NCBI GenBank assembly: GCA_030627335.1 | Contig: DAOUSH010000004.1 | Location: 1 to 11,539 of the forward strand | DNA length: 11,539 nucleotides | From: Dehalococcoidia bacterium | GTDB lineage: Bacteria; Chloroflexota; Dehalococcoidia; Dehalococcoidales; W693 | Direction of reading: 5' to 3' | Made by a program: the position numbers and the translations under genes | Notes under the pieces: model-generated | The model's database searches: none | The model's input: only the letters and a program-made list of their open reading frames with translations | What the model was told of the DNA's origin: nothing | Shown here: positions 5,766 through 11,539 of the stretch, in pieces | Layout of the letters: each line of letters opens with the position of its first letter | Numbering within the stretch: position 1 is the first letter of the stretch

Positions 5766-6036
5766 ACCAATCATCTATAGAATCTAACCCTAGCATTTTG
5801 TACATTTCTGCGGGTAAATTTATAGAAGTCTTAGCTTGTTCCTCGTATTTCTTTATATTTTTCCTCAGAAGCATCGCGGTTACCTTGGCGTGTTCAGGGC
5901 TCATTCTTACCCTTACCACATCCGTCGGTTTTTGATCTGGAGTAGTAGCACGTAACCCAAAGGTTAGGGCAACTGTCCAGGGCATATTCAAATTTATTCC
6001 AATCGCATCACTGTAAAATTCTGGGATTTCGTCCAT
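5764..6036 (-). CDS. DUF3467-like protein, first gene of the toxin-antitoxin cassette
   Basis: A 90-residue protein starting MDEIPEFYSDAIGINLN. The core VRVRMSPEHAKVTAMLL (41-57) followed by a Lys-rich helix to YEEQ (64-67) is the hallmark of DUF3467, whose members read R-x-x-MSP-x-HAK then a helix ending in YE. The family has no firmly established function that I can name. The start is set at ATG 6036, which has GGAGG five nt upstream; a TTG at 6048 extends the frame by four codons but overlaps that ribosome-binding site and is unlikely. The gap to the antitoxin-like gene is 9 nt. Its position as first gene behind a promoter with an inverted repeat suggests a regulatory or accessory role in the cassette, which is inference. 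Confidence 0.75.
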   Translation of the reverse strand: MDEIPEFYSDAIGINLNMPWTVALTFGLRATTPDQKPTDVVRVRMSPEHAKVTAMLLRKNIKKYEEQAKTSINLPAEMYKMLGLDSIDDW

Positions 6037-6041
6037 AATAG

Positions 6042-6046
6042 CCTCC
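6042..6046 (-). promoter_or_regulatory. Ribosome-binding site deciding the DUF3467-like start
   Basis: GGAGG on the minus strand, 5 nt before ATG 6036. It includes the last base of the TTG at 6048, so it supports the ATG and argues against the longer TTG start. Confidence 0.75.
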
Positions 6047-6069
6047 AAACAAATGATTGGGCAGCTATT

Positions 6070-6098
6070 ATTCTACACCTTGTGTCAACGGGTTTCAA
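6070..6098 (-). promoter_or_regulatory. Sigma-70-type promoter of the DUF3467/toxin-antitoxin cassette
   Basis: On the minus strand TTGAAA (6098-6093), a 17-nt spacer and TAGAAT (6075-6070) form a near-consensus promoter. The start point should fall near 6063, giving a leader of about 27 nt before ATG 6036. Confidence 0.65.
6075..6085. promoter_or_regulatory. Inverted repeat ACAC-CTT-GTGT inside the cassette promoter (candidate operator)
   Basis: ACAC (6075-6078) and GTGT (6082-6085) flank a 3-nt centre between the -35 and -10 elements. A repressor bound here would block RNA polymerase, as in autoregulated toxin-antitoxin operons. The arms are only 4 bp, so chance is possible. Confidence 0.35.
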
Positions 6099-6228
6099 GC
6101 CCCCTTGGCGCCACACTATTCAGTAGTATACCCATCCCCCTTCGGTTTTTTATGCGTTACCTTAAGTGATAATTACCAAATAAAAATATCCCTCCCCTTG
6201 CAATAAAGGAAAGAGATATTTCAATGGC

Positions 6229-6246
6229 GCGGGTATAAAATACCGC
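6229..6246 (-). terminator. Small hairpin after the 79-residue protein gene
   Basis: GGTAT (6232-6236) and ATACC (6240-6244) pair around AAA, extended by two GC pairs past a bulged base. It begins 9 nt after the stop on the minus strand. No U-rich run follows, so it may only be a weak terminator. The rest of 6100-6254 shows no gene. Confidence 0.3.
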
Positions 6247-6254
6247 TTAAAGCC

Positions 6255-6494
6255 CTAGAGCATCCCCACCAGCGTATGTTTGATGTTCCTTATCTTTTGC
6301 AGGGCGTCCTGGACTTCGTCCTCGGTTTTGTCGAGGTCAAGGAGGATTCTCTTGGTCGCTTTGATGCCCGGCGCTTCGCTCGACTCGTGCATATTGGAGA
6401 AGGTGGGCAGCAACTCTCTCAGGCGCTTGCTGACGTCAACGTAGGAAGTGGTTAAATCGCGGTATTCTCTAAAAAGATACTCTGTTACGTTCAT
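6255..6494 (-). CDS. Small helical protein of unknown function
   Basis: A 79-residue protein I do not recognise. It is predicted almost wholly helical, with two amphipathic stretches, VTEYLFREYRDLTTSYVDV and KRILLDLDKTEDEVQDALQK, separated by a Ser/Pro/Gly turn (SSEAPG). It has no Cys, no signal peptide and no membrane segment, and could form a helical hairpin or coiled coil. GAGGT lies 8 nt before the ATG, so the start is well supported. It sits 206 nt beyond the end of hypB on the same strand; the gap and the separate ribosome-binding site suggest it may have its own transcript. Any link with hydrogenase maturation is unproven. Confidence 0.7.
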   Translation of the reverse strand: MNVTEYLFREYRDLTTSYVDVSKRLRELLPTFSNMHESSEAPGIKATKRILLDLDKTEDEVQDALQKIRNIKHTLVGML

Positions 6495-6532
6495 TTATTA
6501 CCTCTTCATTTAACTTATGGGTATTGCCTTTT

Positions 6533-6564
6533 CGGCGGCACCCCGTCGCCGGCTTGACACCGGC
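6533..6564. repeat. GC-rich palindromic intergenic element
   Basis: Between hypB and the 79-residue gene, GCCGG (6548-6552) and CCGGC (6560-6564) pair around CTTGACA, while CGGCG (6533-6537) and CGCCG (6547-6551) offer an alternative fold. The rest of the 206-base gap is AT-rich. It looks like a short structured element or dispersed palindromic repeat; copies elsewhere cannot be checked. The remainder of 6495-6700 holds no gene, only a weak 4-bp hairpin at 6658-6671 after hypB. Confidence 0.4.
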
Positions 6565-6700
6565 CGCTTATATATTAGCTAAAGTATTCAAAAAAGTCTA
6601 TATTGCAGCCCTCGTGGTTCAGCGCGGTTCTGCCGGTGAGCCTTAAATTTATTTTAGAGCCTTTGCGGGCTGGCGGATGATGCCTTCACCGGTTATTCTA

Positions 6701-7372
6701 TCACTTTTTGCCGGCGTTTGCTCGCACTATGTCCCGGTTTTTCATAATCCACTCCCCCCATTCGCCGATGCCATCGCCGGTGATGCCGCAGATCTTAAAG
6801 AGCTCCGCTTTCTGGTTGAGCCCTTTTACGGTGAGGCAGAAGCCGTCCATATCAAAGTTCACATAGGGCATAAGGTCTGTCTTGCTGATTACGACGGCGT
6901 TGGTGATGGTAAAGAGCAGGGGATACTTGTGAGGTTTGTCTTCACCCTCCGGGGTGCTGCTGATTACCACCTTGAGGTGCTCGCCCAGATCGAACTCGCC
7001 GGGGCAGATGAGGTTACCCACGTTCTCAATGAAGATTATATCCAGCTCGTCAAGAGGCAGGTTGAGAAGCGCTGAGTTGACCATACCGGCATCCAGGTGG
7101 CATCCACCGTCTGTATTTATCTGGATAGCCGTTACTCCGGCTTGAATCAGCTTCTCGGTGTCGATGCTGGAGCTGACATCTCCCTCTATAACGGCGATGC
7201 GGGCTTTGCCTTTCAGCTCCTCCGCCGTTCTCAGCATGAGGGTCGTCTTGCCGGCGCCGGGTGATGACATAACGTTCACCGCCAGGATGCTCTTGCCGGC
7301 AAGCAACCGGTGGTTCTGTTCCGCTATCTGGCTGTTGGCGTTAAGGATGTTTTTTAAGACCTTTATTTCCAT
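6701..7372 (-). CDS. hypB: Hydrogenase nickel-incorporation GTPase HypB
   Basis: A 223-residue SIMIBI-class GTPase that, with HypA, loads nickel into the large subunit of NiFe-hydrogenase. The P-loop is SSPGAGKTT (36-44), the switch aspartate region VIEGDVSSS (61-69) follows, the metal-binding dimer-interface site is GGCHLDAG (89-96) with C91 and H92 plus C123 in LICPGE, and the base-recognition motif is SKTD (163-166). It lacks the N-terminal CxxCGC high-affinity nickel site and any His-rich nickel-storage tail, which is usual for the short form. Its ATG shares one base with the hypA stop (TAATG), indicating coupled translation. It is the last gene of the hyp operon here. Confidence 0.96.
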   Translation of the reverse strand: MEIKVLKNILNANSQIAEQNHRLLAGKSILAVNVMSSPGAGKTTLMLRTAEELKGKARIAVIEGDVSSSIDTEKLIQAGVTAIQINTDGGCHLDAGMVNSALLNLPLDELDIIFIENVGNLICPGEFDLGEHLKVVISSTPEGEDKPHKYPLLFTITNAVVISKTDLMPYVNFDMDGFCLTVKGLNQKAELFKICGITGDGIGEWGEWIMKNRDIVRANAGKK

Positions 7373-7713
7373 TACTCCACCTCTATACTTTCTATATAAA
7401 GTTCATTGCCGGCGGTAATTTCTATATCCATAGAGCCGCATTTATCGCACGTCCAGAAGATATCCCTGGGGCTGAATACGTTGCCGCAATTGCGGCAGCT
7501 TGCCTGGTTAGCCGCCTTGCGAAAGCAGAGCTCCGCCCCTTCTGCCGGCGTATCCCTGCTCATATAATCGAAGTAAAACTGGATGCAACGGTCGACCACG
7601 CCGGACATTTCGCCGAGCACGACGTTTATCATCGTTACCTTGCTGCCGCTGGACTTGGCGGCTTCTTCCAGGACGAGATCGAGCATACTGCGGGTTATAG
7701 CCATTTCGTGCAT
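7372..7713 (-). CDS. hypA: Hydrogenase nickel metallochaperone HypA
   Basis: A 113-residue protein that delivers nickel together with HypB. It begins MHEMAIT, the invariant MHE nickel-binding N-terminus that requires a free start at this Met (H2). An in-frame ATG at 7722 would add MLD before it; that start overlaps the end of hypE and would bury the MHE motif, and AGGA stands about 10 nt before the ATG at 7713, so the shorter form was chosen. The zinc domain has CRNC (C73, C76) and CDKC (C89, C92). The start lies 2 nt after the hypE stop and the stop overlaps hypB. Confidence 0.95.
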   Translation of the reverse strand: MHEMAITRSMLDLVLEEAAKSSGSKVTMINVVLGEMSGVVDRCIQFYFDYMSRDTPAEGAELCFRKAANQASCRNCGNVFSPRDIFWTCDKCGSMDIEITAGNELYIESIEVE

Positions 7714-7715
7714 AT

Positions 7716-8720
7716 CTAACATATCCTGGGCAGGGGCTCGCCGACCAGCATATCAACGATGCGGGAGGTGCCGAGCCTGGTTTTCATTACCACCCGCCCC
7801 GGGTGCTCCTCTTGCACCTCGCCGATGATGGCGGCATCCCGCCCGTATTGGTTCTTTTGCATCCTTGCCACGATAGCTTCGGCGTCCTCTGCGTCTACAA
7901 TAGCCACCAGCTTGCCCTCGTTGGCGACGTGCAGCGGGTCTAAACCCAACATCTCGCAGGCGCTGCCAACCTCTTCGCGGACCGGTATCTTGTCCTCTTC
8001 TATCCTGATGCTCACCCCGGACTGCTCCGCAAGTTCATTCAAGGTGCTGGCGAGACCACCGCGGGTGGGGTCGCGAAGACAGCGTATGGCGTTACTAACT
8101 TCCAGCATCTCGGCTACCAGTCCGTTTAAGGGGGAGCAATCGCTTTCCAGTTTAGTGGTGAAGCCCAACCCTTCGCGCTGGCTGAGTACGGCAATGCCGT
8201 GGTCGCCGATGGTGCCGTTTATTATCACCGCATCGCCGGGCTGGGCGTTATGACCCGATATATTTACCCCCGGCGGTATTATACCGATGCCGGCGGTGTT
8301 GATAAAGAGCCTGTCGGCGCTGCCGCGGTTGACCACTTTAGTATCCCCGGTAACGATTATAACGCCGGCTTCATCGGCTGTTTCCTTGATGGATGCGATT
8401 ATCTTCCTCAAATCTTTGATTGGCAAGCCTTCTTCTATGATGAAAGCCAGGCTCAGATAGAGGGGTTTTGCCCCGACCATAGCCAGGTCGTTCACCGTGC
8501 CGCAGATGGCAAGCTTGCCGATGTCGCCTCCGGGGAAGAAGATAGGCTGGACGACATAGCTGTCGGTGGTGAAAGCCAGCTTGCCCTCGGCGTTGATGAT
8601 AGCCGAATCGTCAAGCTGGTTGAGAATGGGGTTATCCAGGGCGGACAGGAAGTTGTTGTGGATTATTTCATGTGCCAGCTTACCGCCGCTGCCGTGGGCG
8701 AGAAGGACTTTATCGGACAT
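7716..8720 (-). CDS. hypE: Hydrogenase maturation protein HypE
   Basis: A 334-residue PurM-like ATPase that dehydrates the thiocarbamoyl group on its own C-terminal cysteine to thiocyanate, the source of the cyanide ligands. The sequence ends PRIC, leaving the required terminal Cys (C334) intact. Other family marks are LLAHGSGGK (6-14), FTTDSYVV (50-57), NDLAMVGA (77-84), TGDTKVV (124-130) and RDPTRGGLAS. The ATG at 8720 has GGAG about 8 nt upstream; an ATG at 8732 would add four residues (MEKK) but lacks a ribosome-binding sequence. With the chosen start it overlaps the hypD end by 11 nt. It acts with HypF, which donates the carbamoyl group. Confidence 0.95.
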   Translation of the reverse strand: MSDKVLLAHGSGGKLAHEIIHNNFLSALDNPILNQLDDSAIINAEGKLAFTTDSYVVQPIFFPGGDIGKLAICGTVNDLAMVGAKPLYLSLAFIIEEGLPIKDLRKIIASIKETADEAGVIIVTGDTKVVNRGSADRLFINTAGIGIIPPGVNISGHNAQPGDAVIINGTIGDHGIAVLSQREGLGFTTKLESDCSPLNGLVAEMLEVSNAIRCLRDPTRGGLASTLNELAEQSGVSIRIEEDKIPVREEVGSACEMLGLDPLHVANEGKLVAIVDAEDAEAIVARMQKNQYGRDAAIIGEVQEEHPGRVVMKTRLGTSRIVDMLVGEPLPRIC

Positions 8721-9804
8721 CTTCTTCTCCATAGTGATAATAGGCGGCGCAGCTACCCTCCGAGGAGACCATACAGGGGCCGACCGGGCTCATCGGTGTG
8801 CATACCTTTCGAAAGAGCTTGCACTCCTGCGGTGTCTTGACACCTCGTAAGATGTCGCCGCAGATGCACCCCTTCTGCGTTTTGGTGGGTCCCGGGTCAA
8901 AGTCAAAGTTAAGCTCGGCATCAAAATCCTTGAATTCAGGTTTCAACACCAAGCCGCTATCGGCAACTTTGCCAACCCCACGCCAGCATGACGGGGCTGG
9001 CTGGAACACCTGTTCCATAATCTTGATGGCGGTCAGGTTGCCCTGCGGGGTGACGCTCCGCTTATAGGCTATCTCGACCTTCGCCTCTTTTCTGGCTACC
9101 TGCTGTGTCAGCATATCGACACACTGAAGTATGTCCAGCGGCTCGAATCCGGAGACGACGCAGGGAATGCCGTAGTCGCGGGCAATGAACTGCCACGGAT
9201 TGGAGCCGATGATGGCGCTTACGTGTCCGGGGCAGATTAGCCCGTGTATATTTATCTCGCCGGAGTCGAGCAAAACTTTCGTTATCGGCGGGCAGAGCTT
9301 GTGCAGGGAGAGTATGTAGTAGTTCTTTAAGCCCTCCTTTTTCGCCTGGAGGACCGAGGCGGCGACACCGGGGGCGGTTGTCTCGAAGCCGACGGCGAGA
9401 AAAACCACTGACTTCTGCGGGTTGGTTCGCGCCAGCTCGAGGGCGTCCAGTGGAGAGTAGACGATGCGGATATCACTGCCGGCGGCTCTGGCTTCCTGGA
9501 GGCTGGAGCTGCTGCCGGGCACCCTCAGCATATCGCCGAAGGAAGCCATAATTAGATTGGGTAGCCTGGCAAGGGCGATGGCTTTATCCAGGTCGGCGTT
9601 ATCGGTAACGCACACCGGACAGCCCGGTCCTGAGGTAAGCGCTATTGCCGGCGGCAATAGCTGGCGGATGCCGTTTTTGAGGATGGCGACGGTATGCCCG
9701 CCGCAGAACTCCATAAAACGAGCCTCTCGGGTGGCGTGCTGGTTGATACTGCGGACTAACCCCGCCACCAGCTCGGAACGGCGGAAATCGTTTGCTATTG
9801 CCAC
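8710..9804 (-). CDS. hypD: Hydrogenase maturation iron-sulfur protein HypD
   Basis: A 364-residue scaffold with a 4Fe-4S cluster that, in complex with HypC, holds the iron while cyanide and carbon monoxide ligands are added. Conserved motifs are FCGGHT (33-38), GPGCPVC (59-65), GFETTAP (139-145), LICPGHVS (189-196) and a C-terminal cysteine group (C313, C315, C328, C335, C344, C352) that includes the cluster ligands. The start is GTG at 9804 with GGAGG four nt upstream; it overlaps the hypC end by 10 nt. Full length and no missing key Cys. Confidence 0.96.
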   Translation of the reverse strand: MAIANDFRRSELVAGLVRSINQHATREARFMEFCGGHTVAILKNGIRQLLPPAIALTSGPGCPVCVTDNADLDKAIALARLPNLIMASFGDMLRVPGSSSSLQEARAAGSDIRIVYSPLDALELARTNPQKSVVFLAVGFETTAPGVAASVLQAKKEGLKNYYILSLHKLCPPITKVLLDSGEINIHGLICPGHVSAIIGSNPWQFIARDYGIPCVVSGFEPLDILQCVDMLTQQVARKEAKVEIAYKRSVTPQGNLTAIKIMEQVFQPAPSCWRGVGKVADSGLVLKPEFKDFDAELNFDFDPGPTKTQKGCICGDILRGVKTPQECKLFRKVCTPMSPVGPCMVSSEGSCAAYYHYGEEDVR

Positions 9805-10028
9805 TGGTCCTCCATCTTTTCCGCCATTTCCCGGAAAATAGACAGCGTCTCCTCGGCTTCGGCTTCGTCGATGATGGAGATGGCGTAACCGGCGTGAAGG
9901 AGGACATAGTCACCCACCTTGGCTTGAGGAGTAAGCCACAGGCTGGCTTTTTTGGTGATGCCACCGACCTTAACATCGGCTTCGGTGTCATTTATAGAGA
10001 TAATCTGTACAGGTATGGCTAAGCACAT
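9795..10028 (-). CDS. hypC: Hydrogenase maturation chaperone HypC
   Basis: A 77-residue HypC/HupF-family protein starting MCLAIPVQI. C2, exposed after removal of Met, binds the iron and contacts HypD and the large-subunit precursor. The small beta-barrel core (ADVKVGGITKKASLWL, VGDYVLLHAGYAISII) and acidic C-terminal helix are typical. A ribosome-binding sequence GGAGT lies directly after the hypF stop (TAAGGAGT), 12 nt separate the genes, and its own end overlaps hypD. Confidence 0.96.
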   Translation of the reverse strand: MCLAIPVQIISINDTEADVKVGGITKKASLWLTPQAKVGDYVLLHAGYAISIIDEAEAEETLSIFREMAEKMEDQWQ

Positions 10029-10040
10029 ATCGCAGACTCC

Positions 10041-11539
10041 TTATCTCCGGCTGAAATGGGCGATTACCGCCTGCCCCAGAGCGATGCCGCCGTCGTTGCA
10101 GGGGACGGTCTGGTGGCTGAATACTTTCAAGTCTTCTTTTTCCAGCCCGTCTATCGCCAGGTTGAGCAGCAATCGGTTTTGGAAGACTCCGCCGCTCAAT
10201 GCCACTGATTTTATTCCGGTTTTCTCCGAAATTATGCGGCAGGTTCTGGCTATTATTTCGGCTACCGTCCGGTGAAACCTGCCCGATATAGTTGATATCG
10301 GGGCGCCACCAGCAACGTCGCTGACGATTGTGGCAATCAACTCTTTAAGCCTGATTAATAGCATACCATTTTCCGGCTCTGTGGTAAAAGGATAGGCGTC
10401 AAAATGGTTCACATCATCCGGTGCCAGCATCTCAAGCTCGATGGCTGCCTGGGCTTCATATTCAATCTTACCCCTGACGCCGGCTAAAGCCGATACGGCA
10501 TCAAAGAGGCGGCCGGCGCTGGAGGTAAGCGGTGAGTTAAGACCCTGTTCCAGTTGTTTTATAATAATCTCCACCTCTTCGGTGGGTATACGGCTGATAA
10601 TGGGCAGGCTTTCCCGGGGTGTTTCTTTCCCCAGCAGCGTAAATATATATCCCAGTGCCATACGGTACGGCTTGCGGATGGCGGTATCGCCGCCGGGCAT
10701 GGGGATGTACTCCAGGTGAGCAAGTCGTTTGAAACCTTTCGGGTCGCAGACCAGGAACTCACCGCCCCAAATGTTGCCGTCGGTTCCATAGCCGGTACCG
10801 TCGAAGGCGACGCCGATAACCGGTTCCTGAACCCCGTTTTCCACCATACTGCTGATAATGTGGGCGTGGTGGTGCTGTATCGGAATAGTCGGCAAGCCTC
10901 TCTCGGCGGCGGTCTTGAGGGCGTACTTCGTGGCGCGATATTCAGGATGCATATCGTGGGCGATAATCTCGGGTTCTATACGGAAAAGCTGCTGGTAGAG
11001 ATTGATGGTGTCCTCGAAGTGCTCCAGCGTCTCTTCGTTGTCCATATCGCCGATGTGCTGGCTTAAAAAGGCATATTTGTCCCTGGTCAGGCAAAAGGTG
11101 TTCTTTTCCTCGGCACCGCAGGCGAGGATCTGTTTTGATTGAAAAGGCAACGTGATGGGCGATGGCGCGTGACCGCGAGCCCGCCTGAGCGCCCGCGCCT
11201 TATCTCTCTCCACCAGGTAGACGCCGTCATCGTAGCGGGAATAGATATCCCGGTTGTGGAGCACGAAGTAATCGGCAATGCCTTTGAGTCTTCGTATCGC
11301 TTCGTCGTTATCCCTGCAGATGGGTTCTTCACTGATGTTGCCGCTGGTCATAACCAGTGGTATTGCCGCATGGCGCAGCAGGATGTGGTGCAGCGGTGTT
11401 GAGGGCAGCATCACCCCCAGGTATTTATTCCGCTCGGCGATTTCCTCCGTTATATTTGAGGTATTCCTCCGCCACCTGAGCAGGACGATAGGGGACTGGG
11501 CGGATATCAGTAGTTTCTCTTCTACGGGGGATACCAGGC
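10041..11539 (-). CDS. hypF: Carbamoyltransferase HypF, C-terminal two-thirds (5' end outside window)
   Basis: HypF makes carbamoyl-adenylate from carbamoyl phosphate and ATP and passes the carbamoyl group to the HypE C-terminal Cys. The frame is open to the right edge, so a GTG/ATG near 11414 is internal; the upstream codons read VSPVEEKLLISAQSPIVLL, which fits the YrdC-like domain. 498 residues are visible of a usual 750-800. The YrdC-like end has GVMLPSTPLHHILL and VMTSGNISEEPI. The Kae1-like carbamoyltransferase domain has HDMHPEY, the metal-binding HHHAH near 10874-10860, AFDGTGYGTDG and LSGGVFQNR near the C-terminus. The acylphosphatase and zinc-finger parts lie outside the window. It is the first visible gene of the hyp operon. 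Confidence 0.96.
   Translation of the reverse strand, partial: LVSPVEEKLLISAQSPIVLLRWRRNTSNITEEIAERNKYLGVMLPSTPLHHILLRHAAIPLVMTSGNISEEPICRDNDEAIRRLKGIADYFVLHNRDIYSRYDDGVYLVERDKARALRRARGHAPSPITLPFQSKQILACGAEEKNTFCLTRDKYAFLSQHIGDMDNEETLEHFEDTINLYQQLFRIEPEIIAHDMHPEYRATKYALKTAAERGLPTIPIQHHHAHIISSMVENGVQEPVIGVAFDGTGYGTDGNIWGGEFLVCDPKGFKRLAHLEYIPMPGGDTAIRKPYRMALGYIFTLLGKETPRESLPIISRIPTEEVEIIIKQLEQGLNSPLTSSAGRLFDAVSALAGVRGKIEYEAQAAIELEMLAPDDVNHFDAYPFTTEPENGMLLIRLKELIATIVSDVAGGAPISTISGRFHRTVAEIIARTCRIISEKTGIKSVALSGGVFQNRLLLNLAIDGLEKEDLKVFSHQTVPCNDGGIALGQAVIAHFSRR

Noticed and set aside
5764..6048. Longer TTG start of the DUF3467-like gene
   Set aside because: The TTG overlaps the GGAGG ribosome-binding site that serves the ATG at 6036.
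6554..6572. TTGACA at 6554-6559 as a plus-strand promoter
   Set aside because: No -10 at proper spacing and no plus-strand gene downstream; it is the loop of the GC-rich palindrome.
6677..7075. Plus-strand open frame of 132 codons
   Set aside because: Antisense to hypB with no ribosome-binding site or motif.
7372..7722. Longer start of hypA
   Set aside because: It would place three residues before the MHE nickel-binding N-terminus that must be terminal.
8199..8840. Plus-strand open frame of 213 codons
   Set aside because: Antisense to hypE and the end of hypD, both of which are full-length with all catalytic motifs; composition is that of a shadow frame.
10554..11066. Long plus-strand open frame of 170 codons
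   Set aside because: It lies wholly antisense to hypF, whose frame carries clear family motifs; it has no recognisable domain.
11087..11414. Start of hypF at 11414
   Set aside because: The frame continues to the window edge and the upstream codons read as conserved YrdC-like domain sequence, so the gene is truncated by the window, not short.
1..11539. tRNA, rRNA, CRISPR array or riboswitch
   Set aside because: No cloverleaf-like, repeat-spacer or known riboswitch pattern was seen by eye in any intergenic gap.

Overview
The window looks like a stretch of anaerobic bacterial chromosome. The dense operons, the DUF2680-like secreted tail protein, the style of the two-component pair and a complete NiFe-hydrogenase maturation set would suit a Chloroflexota/Dehalococcoidia-type organism. 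That assignment is an inference from gene content and protein style, not from a marker gene.

Left part, plus strand: the 3' end of a gene with a DUF2680-like helical repeat and a Gly-rich tail, closed by a perfect 14-bp hairpin (1-294); an OmpR/PhoB-type response regulator overlapping its sensor kinase by an ATGA junction (359-2496); a DegV-family lipid-binding protein behind an extended -10 promoter (2707-3552); a cold-shock-domain protein followed by an unrecognised small protein with a three-cysteine N-terminus and two exact-length 17-residue repeats (3682-4198); and an RsuA/RluB-type pseudouridine synthase (4361-5074). Related TTTAAC/AATC elements lie before the regulator and twice in front of degV, so the two-component system may control itself and degV.

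Middle part (5064-6500): a visibly AT-rich patch. It holds a short remnant of what looks like an IS1595-type transposase C-terminus fused to the end of the pseudouridine synthase gene, a possible 31-residue membrane peptide, and on the minus strand a compact three-gene cassette: DUF3467-like protein, antitoxin-like protein and RelE/ParE-type toxin. The cassette has a well-spaced promoter with an inverted repeat between the -35 and -10. An unrecognised helical 79-residue protein and a GC-rich palindromic intergenic region follow.

Right part, minus strand (6701-11539): hypF-hypC-hypD-hypE-hypA-hypB, read right to left, with junctions of -11 to +12 nt. Together these build the Fe(CN)2CO centre (HypF/E make the cyanide ligand; HypC/D carry and reduce the iron) and deliver nickel (HypA/B) to a NiFe-hydrogenase. 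No hydrogenase structural gene is in the window. HypF runs off the right edge. No rRNA, tRNA or CRISPR array was seen, and no gene-free stretch exceeds about 220 bases.
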